Below are positions 15,643 to 23,471 of a stretch of 64,000 nt of DNA, in pieces. The stretch spans positions 62,001 to 126,000 of the forward strand of contig JBMOMT010000055.1 of assembly GCA_049324835.1 (NCBI GenBank). Reading direction: 5' to 3'. Position 1 is the stretch's first letter; every line of letters starts with the position of its first letter. This DNA comes from JBMOMT01 sp049324835. Lineage in GTDB: Bacteria; Chloroflexota; Anaerolineae; CAYNKW01. Under the pieces are notes generated by a model. The model was not told the origin of the DNA and made no database searches. It saw nothing but the letters and a program-made list of their open reading frames with translations. Made by a program: the position numbers and the translations under genes.

Positions 15643-16584
15643 ATGAGCCAGTTGGGCGGCAAACCATTGCTGGTCATCGTGGGGCCAACAGCGGTGGGCA
15701 AGACAGCCCTGGCAGTGCGGCTGGCCCAGTCGCTGGGCGGCGAGATCGTCTCCGCCGACTCGCGCCAGGTTTACATCGGCATGGACATCGGCACGGCCAA
15801 ACCCACCGCCGAGGAAATGGCCGGCGCGCCGCATCACCTGATCGACATCCGCCATCCCGATGCGCCGCTCACGCTGGCCGAGTACCAGTCGCTGGCCTAT
15901 CGGACCATCGACGATTTGCTGGCGGGCGGCAAATTGCCGCTGCTGGTGGGCGGCACCGGCCAGTACGTGCGGGCCGTGGTGGAGGGTTGGGGCATTCCCA
16001 GCGTGCCGCCCGACGAAACCCTGCGCGCCAGGCTCTATGCCGAGGCCGAGGCTGCCGGGCAAGAAGCGCTTCATGCCCGCCTGCGCGCTCTGGACCCCAT
16101 TGCCGCCGGGCGCATCGACGGGCGCAACGTGCGCCGCGTGGTGCGCGCCCTGGAGGTGTGCCTGCTGAGCGGGCGGCCCATCTCCGAGTTGCAGCGCAAG
16201 TCGCCGCCGCCGTACCACATCGTGCAGGTTGGGCTCACCCGGCCCCGTCCGGCTCTCTATCGCCGCGTCGACGAGCGTGTGGAGGCCATGCTGGCTGCCG
16301 GGCTGGTCGATGAGGTGCGCCGTCTGGAGGCGGCAGGTTATGGCTGGCGCCTGCCGGCCATGTCGGGGCTGGGCTACCGGCAGATGGGCGATTATCTACG
16401 CGGCGAGAGCTCGCTGCAAGAAGCCGTGCAGAGCATCAAACGCGAGACGCGCCGTTTCATCCGCCAGCAAGCCAACTGGTTTTCACTCACCGACCGGCAC
16501 ATTCACTGGCTCGATCTGGAGGTCATGCCGCCGCCTGAGGTCGAGGCGGTTGTCAGAGATTGGATGGGCCGGCGTCCTTTGTGA
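15643..16584 (+). CDS. miaA: tRNA dimethylallyltransferase
   Basis: Transfers a dimethylallyl group from DMAPP to N6 of A37 in tRNAs that read UNN codons. At 313 aa it has the standard length. It shows the P-loop GPTAVGKTAL near residue 13, SADSRQVYIGMDIGTAKPT, DIRHPD, the GGTGQYVRAV substrate segment, and C-terminal GYRQMGDYLRGE with RRFIRQQANWF. Its last 32 bases overlap the convergent TRM11-like gene, and no terminator is visible between them. Confidence 0.97.
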   Translation: MSQLGGKPLLVIVGPTAVGKTALAVRLAQSLGGEIVSADSRQVYIGMDIGTAKPTAEEMAGAPHHLIDIRHPDAPLTLAEYQSLAYRTIDDLLAGGKLPLLVGGTGQYVRAVVEGWGIPSVPPDETLRARLYAEAEAAGQEALHARLRALDPIAAGRIDGRNVRRVVRALEVCLLSGRPISELQRKSPPPYHIVQVGLTRPRPALYRRVDERVEAMLAAGLVDEVRRLEAAGYGWRLPAMSGLGYRQMGDYLRGESSLQEAVQSIKRETRRFIRQQANWFSLTDRHIHWLDLEVMPPPEVEAVVRDWMGRRPL

Positions 16585-17587
16585 GCCTGGTTTTTGTAGC
16601 GATGACCACGTCGCGCCGCTTGATCACCCGGTCGACGCGGTGCGCCAGCGCTTCGAAAGGCCCACCCCGCCGCACTTTCAGATTGGATACCGCTTCAACC
16701 AGAGTGATCATTTCCTGCCGCGGCAGCCGGCTGGACTCCCACGCCAGGGCCAGCGCGCCGCCGGGCCGCAGACATTCCCCCCAGACCGGCAGGCCCGTCT
16801 CGAGCAGATGGATCAGAATGCCCTTGTGCTGCACGCCGTAGGGCAGATCGGCGACGATCAGGTGCGCCGTTTTGCCCTCCAGCGCGCGCGGCGTATCGGC
16901 GGTATCGGCCTGGATCAGCACGCAGCGTTGGGGGCGACCCTGGCCAGTCGCCAGTTCAAAATCGTGACGCCGCCCCAGCCCACGCAGACGCTCTTTTCGA
17001 TGGCTGAATTGGATGCCCTGCCCACGGAGGTATTGCTGCAGGAAGGTTTGGGTAGAGGAAACGTCTTTTTCGTCGAGCTCGAGGCCATACGCATCCCAGC
17101 CATAAACCAGCGCTTGAAAGAGGGTGGTGCCGCCGCCGCAGAGAGGATCGAGCAGGGTGAGGCGCGGCAGAGAAGCGGTCGGCGCGAAATCGCTGGCAAA
17201 GCAGGCGGCGTTGAGCAAAAAGCGGGCAAAGAGCTCGTTGGTCTTGCCGCGGTAGCGCCGGGTGAAGACCAGATCGGGCGGCACACAGGCCGGGTGAGTC
17301 ACCTCCAGCGGTTTGAGAAAAGGGCCTTCAGCGGCCCCGATCCGGTCGTGGTATTCAAAGAATTCAGAGGTCATGGCCAGCAGGCCCAGCGTCACCGACG
17401 CGGCAGGCTCTGGAATGGCGGTGAGCGCCAGCCTGAGATAATCGCCGCCGCCGATGGTGACCATTTCTGCCTGGCGGATCAGATGGCTCAGCGGGCTCAT
17501 TTGCCACTCTGGCAACGCCAGGCTAGAGGCCAGCGCGGCGTATTGGGTGCTTTTCTGCGGTGCGACGCGCGCGACAAGGATGGGCAT
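16553..17587 (-). CDS. TRM11-like SAM-dependent RNA methyltransferase
   Basis: A 344-aa methyltransferase with the UPF0020/TRM11 pattern: DPLCGGGTTLFQAL (SAM-binding motif I) near residue 168 and DLPYGVQ, the (D/N)PPY-type catalytic motif. An N-terminal region of about 130 residues without a clear THUMP signature precedes it. The ATG at 17587 follows AAGGAG; a GTG lies two codons earlier. The 3' end overlaps miaA tail to tail by 32 bases. A guanine-N2 tRNA methyltransferase activity is possible, but substrate specificity cannot be read. Confidence 0.85.
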   Translation of the reverse strand: MPILVARVAPQKSTQYAALASSLALPEWQMSPLSHLIRQAEMVTIGGGDYLRLALTAIPEPAASVTLGLLAMTSEFFEYHDRIGAAEGPFLKPLEVTHPACVPPDLVFTRRYRGKTNELFARFLLNAACFASDFAPTASLPRLTLLDPLCGGGTTLFQALVYGWDAYGLELDEKDVSSTQTFLQQYLRGQGIQFSHRKERLRGLGRRHDFELATGQGRPQRCVLIQADTADTPRALEGKTAHLIVADLPYGVQHKGILIHLLETGLPVWGECLRPGGALALAWESSRLPRQEMITLVEAVSNLKVRRGGPFEALAHRVDRVIKRRDVVIATKTRLTKDAGPSNL

Positions 17588-17706
17588 GGTCACTCCTTTT
17601 CGATGATGCGAATGCTACGTGGATTATACTCTGCCTTTGTCCGATGGGCAATTCCCAGATGTAACTCTGGCATGATGGTGTGATGCAGATATACAGCGAT
17701 GGGTTA

Positions 17707-17735
17707 TTGACAAAATGGGGGAATTATCATATAAT
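17707..17735 (+). promoter_or_regulatory. Consensus promoter for ribbon-helix-helix gene
   Basis: TTGACA (17707-17712), a 17-base spacer and TATAAT (17730-17735): a perfect match to the vegetative consensus. Such a strong promoter on a small regulator gene fits a tightly repressed, autoregulated unit. Confidence 0.85.
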
Positions 17736-17753
17736 CATTACAGGCAATGATAA
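17724..17753. promoter_or_regulatory. Operator-like inverted repeats over the -10 region
   Basis: TTATCAT (17724-17730) and ATGATAA (17747-17753) form an inverted repeat that covers the start of the -10 box and the predicted transcription start. Inside it ATCATT and AATGAT form a second inverted pair six bases apart. Multiple short ATCAT-type half sites near a promoter are what ribbon-helix-helix repressors usually bind; autoregulation by the next gene is inferred. Confidence 0.55.
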
Positions 17754-17800
17754 CATCATCAGGTATGTGAATTTGCAATCGTTGTAGTGGGGAGAATCCC

Positions 17801-17971
17801 ATGAGTGATGACAAGCGCATCACAGTCATAGTGCCCAAAGAGATGCATCTGGCTCTAAAGTTAGAAGCCGCCAAACGAGAGACGACGGTGAGCGATATTT
17901 TGCGCTCGCTCATTGAAGATTGGCTAGCCAGCCGCGAGGCCCAAGTCGCCAGCCCGGCCCGCACCCCGTAG
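17801..17971 (+). CDS. Small ribbon-helix-helix (CopG/Arc-type) DNA-binding protein
   Basis: A 56-aa protein. ITVIVPKEMHLALKLEAAK is a typical RHH beta strand plus first helix, and TTVSDILRSLIEDWL the second helix; a short Ala/Pro tail follows. The ATG at 17801 follows GGGGAG. These proteins bind DNA as dimers of dimers through the paired beta strands. No toxin gene is adjacent, so an antitoxin role is not supported. The consensus promoter with overlapping inverted repeats suggests autoregulation. The next gene, 130 bases downstream, begins the large membrane cluster and could be a target. Confidence 0.85.
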   Translation: MSDDKRITVIVPKEMHLALKLEAAKRETTVSDILRSLIEDWLASREAQVASPARTP

Positions 17972-18038
17972 GCTGTCGCTGTGTGGCGCCGAGAGATACC
18001 GCGCCTGTTGGGCCAGAGTAGCAAAACGCTGTCGCTTG

Positions 18039-18047
18039 TGGTATACT
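18039..18047 (+). promoter_or_regulatory. Extended -10 promoter for the 18.1-26.9 kb cluster
   Basis: TGG followed by TATACT at 18042-18047, within TTGTGGTATACT. No good -35 box lies 17 bases upstream (TAGCAA), so it would depend on the extended -10. It lies about 55 bases before the first gene of the cluster. Confidence 0.5.
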
Positions 18048-18101
18048 AGGGTTGAAAGACGCGAGTTTACGCCGCTCTTTTGCTGTTTTCGAGAGGCTTC
18101 G

Positions 18102-18398
18102 ATGTCCGAGATGGTTGGTTGGCGTAAAGAAGAATCGATCCAGCGGCTGGCAGATTGGCTCTGCCGGCATGGTCTGGCTGCACCGGCCATGTTTTTGCTG
18201 GAGGCCAACAGGCCGTTGAACTTTTTAGGTGGTCAGGCGCTGTACGCGCTCCAGCCGCTGATCGGCCCTCTCATCGGCCACGACGTGATTGCCGCTTACG
18301 CACGATTGCTGGAGGAACCGGCCAGCGTGGATCGCCTGCTGGCGTGTCTGCAAGGCCCACTTTTCCAGGCCGGCAGCGCGCCCTCTGAAAAGGAATAG
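18102..18398 (+). CDS. Conserved-looking small protein, unknown function (cluster gene 1)
   Basis: A 98-aa protein I do not recognise. The ATG at 18102 follows GAGAGG. An amphipathic N-terminal helix (EESIQRLADWLCRHGLAAPA) leads to moderately hydrophobic helices around FLLEANRPLNFLGGQALYALQPLIGPLIGHD, and the tail is polar. It has no clear signal peptide and may be a membrane-associated subunit. It opens a same-strand run ending at 26904 with small gaps, so it is probably co-transcribed with the next seven genes. Confidence 0.7.
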   Translation: MSEMVGWRKEESIQRLADWLCRHGLAAPAMFLLEANRPLNFLGGQALYALQPLIGPLIGHDVIAAYARLLEEPASVDRLLACLQGPLFQAGSAPSEKE

Positions 18399-18415
18399 CT
18401 GGAGGATCAGCGGGC

Positions 18416-19177
18416 ATGTTTTCACCGACTGCGTTGAACGTCCATTCGGCCATCGGCATCTTGATCGTTCTGGTCAGCGTGCCGCTGTTGTTCTTTGCCC
18501 TTTCACGTGTGCGGGCGGGGCATCTGCCGCGCCTGCGAGCGTTGCCTGCATTCGAGCAAATTGCCGGCGTGAGCAGCCGGGCAGCCGAGACCGGTAAACT
18601 GTTGCACGTGGCGTTGGGTCTGGGCGGCATCGCCGGACCAGACACCGTCGTGTCGTTGGCCGGTCTGACAGCTCTGGAGCGGCTGGCGGATCGAGCTGCT
18701 GCCGTGGAGGCGCGGCTGGTGGTGAGCGTGGCCGATCCGACGCTGCTGGCGGCGGCTCAGGAGGTGCTGCGCCGGGCCTACAGTCGCCAGAGCAAAGAAG
18801 ATGTCTTTTCGCCGCTTCAGGTGCGGCTGGTCGCGCCGGACGCGGCGGCCTATGCCGCCGGCGTGATGAGCGTGCTGGAAGTGGAAGACCCTCTGGCAAC
18901 GGTGAACATCGGTGCGTTCGGCGACGAATACCTGCTCATCGGCGAAGCAGGGGTGAAGGCAGGCGTCGAGCAGGTGGCCGGCGCCGATGACCCCGCGGCG
19001 CTGGCGTTTATGTACGCCACAACCGACAAAACGTTGATCGGTGAAGAGATGATGGCTGTTGGGGCCTACCTGGAGCCAGACCCGGAATCGACGGCCGGGG
19101 TGATGGTGCAGGATTGGTGGCGATGGCTGGTTGTGGCGATCATCGTTGCCGGTGTGATCTGGCAGACCGTGCTATAG
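18416..19177 (+). CDS. Membrane-anchored protein, possibly DUF6754 type (cluster gene 2)
   Basis: A 253-aa protein with one membrane helix near each end (residues about 12-30 and 236-253) and a soluble middle domain rich in Ala and Val. The middle reads GKLLHVALGLGGIAG, then VVSVADPTLLAAAQEVLRRAY and AGVMSVLEVEDPLATVNIGAFGDEYLLIGEAG. I tentatively link it to the DUF6754 family of Chloroflexota proteins, from memory of its context. No catalytic residues stand out. The gap from the previous gene is 17 bases. Confidence 0.75.
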   Translation: MFSPTALNVHSAIGILIVLVSVPLLFFALSRVRAGHLPRLRALPAFEQIAGVSSRAAETGKLLHVALGLGGIAGPDTVVSLAGLTALERLADRAAAVEARLVVSVADPTLLAAAQEVLRRAYSRQSKEDVFSPLQVRLVAPDAAAYAAGVMSVLEVEDPLATVNIGAFGDEYLLIGEAGVKAGVEQVAGADDPAALAFMYATTDKTLIGEEMMAVGAYLEPDPESTAGVMVQDWWRWLVVAIIVAGVIWQTVL

Positions 19178-19196
19178 AGGGCTGGGCTGAGGAGAG

Positions 19197-19835
19197 ATGC
19201 CGGTGAAAAAACAGAGCAAGTGGGGTTCTCTTTTTCTGGTCGGTGTGGCCGGTGGTTTCGGCGGCGTGGTCTTTTTGAGTTACCTGGTGCCCGGCATGGC
19301 AACGATCCAAGCAGCGCTGATTGATTGGGCCGTCATCATCGGTGCGATGGCCCTGATCTTTTTGGGTGGATTGAACGTGCTGGGCGTGCATTGGACCAAG
19401 ATCCGTCAGACGCAACCCGGCTGGATCTACAGTCTCTTTCTCTGGCTCGGGTTCGCCATCATGCTGCTGGCCGGTTTCTCCGGCGGGCCCGATCAAGAGT
19501 TGGTGCGTCTGCTTTTTAAACACGTCCAGTTCCCACTGCAGGCCACGCTGTTTTCGCTGCTGGCATTCTTTGTCGCTACGGCGGCCTATCGGGCCTTTCG
19601 CGTGCGCAGCCTGGAGTCGATAGCTTTTCTCCTGGTGGCTGTGATCGTTCTGTTGGGCCAGATCCCAGGTTGGGCGTTGGGTGGACTGGGCGAGACATTG
19701 CCGTGGATCCGGGAGTGGGTTCTGACGGTGGGGTCTCTTGGGGGGGCGAGAGGGATTCTGTTGGGCATCGCGCTGGGCACGGTCGTGATAGGCATCCGGG
19801 TTTTGATCGGCGCCGACCGCCCATACGCCGATTAG
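19197..19835 (+). CDS. Polytopic membrane protein, unknown function (cluster gene 3)
   Basis: A 212-aa protein with about six hydrophobic segments: SLFLVGVAGGFGGVVFLSYL, the helix around WAVIIGAMALIFLGGL, then YSLFLWLGFAIMLLAGF, ATLFSLLAFFVATAAY, SIAFLLVAVIVLLGQI and GILLGIALGTVVIGIRVLIG. The N terminus is basic and likely cytoplasmic. No transporter family signature is recognised. It lies 19 bases after cluster gene 2 and before the zinc-ribbon protein. Confidence 0.75.
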   Translation: MPVKKQSKWGSLFLVGVAGGFGGVVFLSYLVPGMATIQAALIDWAVIIGAMALIFLGGLNVLGVHWTKIRQTQPGWIYSLFLWLGFAIMLLAGFSGGPDQELVRLLFKHVQFPLQATLFSLLAFFVATAAYRAFRVRSLESIAFLLVAVIVLLGQIPGWALGGLGETLPWIREWVLTVGSLGGARGILLGIALGTVVIGIRVLIGADRPYAD

Positions 19836-19883
19836 GGCGCTGCCGGTATGGCCCGCCAGGCCCGATGAATGGAGCGTGCGCGC

Positions 19884-22754
19884 ATGATCCTCTGTCCGAA
19901 TTGTGGGACGGCCAATCAAGGTCAGAGCAAGTTCTGTAGCTCGTGTGGACAACCTCTGCCCGTGCCGACCGAGAACGGCATACTCTGTCCTCAGTGTAAT
20001 GCAGAGAACCCGGCAGATGCCGTTTTCTGCGACGAGTGTGGCGTGCGCCTGCGTCCTGCGCCTCCTATGCCCGCCGACGCCGGGCCCGCACGGCGCGAAC
20101 CGGTGCGTGGGCTTTCTCTGCCCAAAAAGCCAACCGGCGAGCTCCAGTTATCGCCGGCGCTGGGTTTTGCTGAGGATGTACCGGAAGAGGTGCCGCCCTG
20201 GCTGCAAAAACTGCTGACCATCCACGGTCTGACCGAACCGGGGACAGATGTTGCCCCACCTGAGGCCAGGCCACCGCTCGCCGTCCCTGTCGAGCCAGAG
20301 CCCGAATCGACTGACCTTTTCGAGCCGGGAGTGGAAGTCGAGGGTGAGTTGGTCGGTCTGGGTGAAGCTGAGCCAGAACACCCTGCCCCACAGGAGCCGG
20401 AAACAGAGCCTTCCACGGATTGGCTGCAGACGCTCCGTTCCGAACCTGCAGCGTGGGAGGCCGAGAGCACAGAAACGCCATCGCTGGCGGCAGAGACCGA
20501 CGAGCAGCAAGGTCTCCCAGATTGGCTGCACGATCTGGCGCCGCAGGAAGCGCCAGAGGCGGCTGAGGTAGCCGGGCCAGGCGAGGATGAATTCCCCGAT
20601 TGGCTGCGGGATCTGGGCGGGTTGGGCGATGTCGGGGAAACTGTTCCGCTGGCCGAGGAGCCTCTGCCAGTCCAAGAGGACGCTGAGGCCGGTGAAGAGT
20701 TTCCAGACTGGCTGCGCGATTTGAGAGGGGCTGAAGAAGAGGTATTGCCCTTTGCCGCACCGGCTCTACCCTCGGAGGAAGAGCCAGAGGCGACGGAAGA
20801 GTCAGAGGCGACGGAAGAGCCAGAGGCGACGGAAGAGCCAGAGGCGACGGAAGAGCCAGTGCCCGACTGGCTGGCCGATCTGCACCTTGTGGAAGAGGAG
20901 ACGGAGGAGCCTGTCCCTCTCGAAACAGAGATGCCACTCCCGATCCTGCCGACCGAAATCCCGGAAGAGTTGCCGGCCTGGCTGGTCGAATTGCGCGGCG
21001 AGGAAATAGAGACTCCAGCCGAAGAGCAGTTGCCAACAGAGAGCGCGCCGCAGGGAGAGCCCAAAGTGCCCGAATGGCTCCGTGGTCTGGGTGTTCCGGC
21101 GTCGGAAGAGGGTGAACCCGAACAGCCTCCGGCTGTTGTCATGCCGGATGTCCCGGAGCCTTTAGATACGGTCGAGACCCCAGCCGGGCCAGGCAGCCTG
21201 CCTCAGTGGTTGCAGGATCTACGCCAGGAGCAGCCGCCTTTTGAGAAAACCCCTGAAGAGCCCGCTAAACCCGACTGGCTGGCAGAGCCTTCGGTCTCAA
21301 AGGCGACGGTTGAACGAGCGGATCTGGTTGCGCCCGACTGGTTGCAAGGCCCGGCGCCTACTCAGGACGTTCAGGACGAGGGAGCAGAGCGGCGAGATGT
21401 TCCCCCCGATTGGCTTCAAGACCTGGCCGCCGAGGTTCCGCCACTTTCGGAGGCAGAAGAGCCAGAAGAGGTCGAGGCCCCTGACTGGCTTCAGGCCAAG
21501 ACGCCGGCAGCCGCCGCGCCACCCCAAGAGGTTTCCCCGTTCGTCGATGAGGAACTCCAAGAGTTGCTGACGGCGACTGATAGGGCGATACCCACCGTCG
21601 AAGGCGAGACCGAAACACGGCCAGAGGGCGATGCCGAGGGCCTGGCCAGAGCCGATATCCCGGAATGGCTGCTGGCCCTGCGTCCCAAAGAGCCTGGTCA
21701 AGAGTCTGAAGAAGAGCTCGAAGAGCTCAGCGGCCCGTTAAAGGGCATCAGGGGGGTGTTGCCTGCCGAGCCGATCGTCAGCATGCCGCATCTCAGCCGG
21801 CCTGAGACCGTGGCCATCGAGCCGTTGGCTGTGTCTGGCGATCTCTTGGCCGAGGTGATGGCTCAACCGCCTGTTCTCACCGTTTCTGCCCCGCCGCGCC
21901 AGGAGGGGCGGACCGTGGCCGGTGTGCAACGTTTGCTCATCTATGTGCTGTTATTGGCAGCAGTGGTGGCGCCGTTTTTCATCGATTTTGGCTATGGCTA
22001 CCTCGATGGTCAGGATTTGCGCGGCGGCGCAGAGACGTTCTATCTGTTGCTGGATGGGCAGGCCACAGTGGCACTGCCATCGGATACGGTGGTGCTGCTG
22101 GCCTTTGATTACCACCCGGCCACGGCGGCAGAACTTGCGCTCCAGGCGCGCGCCCTGGTGGAGCATCTCATGAGGCGGAACGTACGCCTCATGGCCATCA
22201 GCCTCTACCCGGAGGGCGCGGCCCTGGCTCTGGAGGTTCTGGACGAACTGGCCGAGGCGCACGGTTACGTCTATGGCGAGGACTATGTCCATCTGGGTTA
22301 CCTGCCCAACCAGCCCGCTGCGGTGCGCCATTTTCTGGATAGCGGGCCGACGGCCGAGGATCGGCGCGATTATCGGCTGGGGCAGCCGGTGGATCAACTG
22401 TCGGTGGCCCGAGACATCGAGGCGTTGTCGGACGTCAGCCTGTTGATCGAGCTGACCGGCGACGATCGTACGCTGCAAACCTGGGTGGAGCAGATCTCGG
22501 CGCGCACGGCGTTGCCATTGGCAGCCGGCGTGAGCGCGGCCATCGCACCCTACGCCCAGCCCTACGTCGATTCAGGGCAGTTGCAGGCATTGTTGATCGG
22601 GGTGACGGGCGCCGCCGAGTACGAATCGCAGCTCAAACAAAGCGGACCGGGCATCGAGAGTCTGGGCTCGCAGGTGGCGGCACAGGTGGTGGTGGTGCTG
22701 TTGATTCTCCTGGGCAACGTGGTTCACCTGGCCACGCGGGGAGGAAAAAAGTGA
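19884..22754 (+). CDS. Zinc-ribbon protein with 14 P-x-W-L motifs and C-terminal membrane-anchored domain (cluster gene 4)
   Basis: About 956 aa. Two N-terminal zinc ribbons (CPNCG ... CSSCG and CPQC ... CDEC, residues about 4-57) are followed by a long acidic, Pro/Glu-rich region of about 550 residues. That region contains 14 copies of a short motif of form P-[DEAQP]-W-L-x-x-L, for example VPPWLQKL, LPDWLHDL, FPDWLRDL and IPEWLLAL. Then come a membrane helix (RLLIYVLLLAAVVAPFF), an extracytoplasmic domain of about 270 residues, and a last helix near the C terminus (VVVVLLILLGNVVHLAT). The repeats look like linear docking sites. The ATG at 19884 is chosen because GGAG lies 9 bases upstream; an ATG five codons earlier is possible. 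The stop overlaps the next GTG start. Confidence 0.85.
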   Translation: MILCPNCGTANQGQSKFCSSCGQPLPVPTENGILCPQCNAENPADAVFCDECGVRLRPAPPMPADAGPARREPVRGLSLPKKPTGELQLSPALGFAEDVPEEVPPWLQKLLTIHGLTEPGTDVAPPEARPPLAVPVEPEPESTDLFEPGVEVEGELVGLGEAEPEHPAPQEPETEPSTDWLQTLRSEPAAWEAESTETPSLAAETDEQQGLPDWLHDLAPQEAPEAAEVAGPGEDEFPDWLRDLGGLGDVGETVPLAEEPLPVQEDAEAGEEFPDWLRDLRGAEEEVLPFAAPALPSEEEPEATEESEATEEPEATEEPEATEEPVPDWLADLHLVEEETEEPVPLETEMPLPILPTEIPEELPAWLVELRGEEIETPAEEQLPTESAPQGEPKVPEWLRGLGVPASEEGEPEQPPAVVMPDVPEPLDTVETPAGPGSLPQWLQDLRQEQPPFEKTPEEPAKPDWLAEPSVSKATVERADLVAPDWLQGPAPTQDVQDEGAERRDVPPDWLQDLAAEVPPLSEAEEPEEVEAPDWLQAKTPAAAAPPQEVSPFVDEELQELLTATDRAIPTVEGETETRPEGDAEGLARADIPEWLLALRPKEPGQESEEELEELSGPLKGIRGVLPAEPIVSMPHLSRPETVAIEPLAVSGDLLAEVMAQPPVLTVSAPPRQEGRTVAGVQRLLIYVLLLAAVVAPFFIDFGYGYLDGQDLRGGAETFYLLLDGQATVALPSDTVVLLAFDYHPATAAELALQARALVEHLMRRNVRLMAISLYPEGAALALEVLDELAEAHGYVYGEDYVHLGYLPNQPAAVRHFLDSGPTAEDRRDYRLGQPVDQLSVARDIEALSDVSLLIELTGDDRTLQTWVEQISARTALPLAAGVSAAIAPYAQPYVDSGQLQALLIGVTGAAEYESQLKQSGPGIESLGSQVAAQVVVVLLILLGNVVHLATRGGKK
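20781..20858 (+). repeat. 18-bp in-frame tandem repeat encoding EPEATE
   Basis: Four consecutive 18-base units (GAGCCAGAGGCGACGGAA, one with a C-to-T change) plus a partial fifth lie inside cluster gene 4 and encode E-P/S-E-A-T-E repeats. The near identity at DNA level shows recent expansion by slippage; copy number probably varies between strains. Confidence 0.9.
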
Positions 22755-23446
22755 CCGAGCTAATCGTAGATCTGTTGAATCGGTTTGGTCCTCTGCTGGC
22801 CTTTGTGCTGACGCTCATGGTTTTCAGTTATCTCCTGGGTGATAATCCACTGTTCCGTATCGCCCAGCACCTGCTGGTGGGTCTGGCGTTGGGTTTTGCC
22901 TGGATCGTGGCCTGGCACACGATATTTCTGCCGCGGGTGCTGGCACTGATTGGTAGTCCCAGTCGCCAGAGTGTGCTCTATACCCTGATCCCTCTGGGTC
23001 TGGGCGCGCTGCTGCTGCTCAAGGGAAGGGGCGCTCGCTCCAGGCTCAGCTCCATTCCCCTGGCCTACCTGTTTGGCGTGGGAACTGCGGTGGCCCTGGG
23101 CGGGGCCATTTTCGGCACCCTCATTCCCCAGGTGCAGGCCACCATGCTTTCTCTCAACCCCAACGATTACCTGACGAGTTACGCCCCCGAAGACGTGTGG
23201 TACCCGGTGGTCAATGCCATTTTTATCGTGGTGGGCACGGTCAGTACGCTGGCCTATTTCACCTTTACGATTGGCAGTCAGGCAGGTCTGGGACGCCTGC
23301 GCGGCAGGTTGGTGAGTGTGGGGGCCAGAGTGGGTAAATGGTTTTTGATGATCGTCTTTGGCGCGCTTTTTGGCAGCCTGGTGATGTCTCGTATCGCGCT
23401 TCTGGTGGAGCGAGTTTCGTTCCTGCTGAGCGTTTTGGGCTTTTGA
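22751..23446 (+). CDS. Polytopic membrane protein, unknown function (cluster gene 5)
   Basis: A 231-aa protein with a GTG start at 22751 that overlaps the previous stop (GTGA) and is preceded by GGGGAGG. About seven hydrophobic segments are visible, including FGPLLAFVLTLMVFSYLLG, HLLVGLALGFAWIVAW, the TLIPLGLGALLLLKG segment and FLMIVFGALFGSLVMS. A loop SLNPNDYLTSYAPEDVWYP may face outside. No family is recognised. Translational coupling to the zinc-ribbon protein suggests a shared membrane complex. Confidence 0.78.
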   Translation: MTELIVDLLNRFGPLLAFVLTLMVFSYLLGDNPLFRIAQHLLVGLALGFAWIVAWHTIFLPRVLALIGSPSRQSVLYTLIPLGLGALLLLKGRGARSRLSSIPLAYLFGVGTAVALGGAIFGTLIPQVQATMLSLNPNDYLTSYAPEDVWYPVVNAIFIVVGTVSTLAYFTFTIGSQAGLGRLRGRLVSVGARVGKWFLMIVFGALFGSLVMSRIALLVERVSFLLSVLGF

Positions 23447-23471
23447 GGATTCGCGGAGTTAGGATTGCACG

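Noticed and set aside
17801..18398. Toxin-antitoxin pair formed by the RHH protein and the 98-aa protein
   Set aside because: The downstream protein resembles no toxin, is 130 bases away and appears to have its own promoter.
20781..20858. Tandem repeat considered as a CRISPR array
   Set aside because: Units are contiguous 18-mers without spacers and lie in a coding frame.
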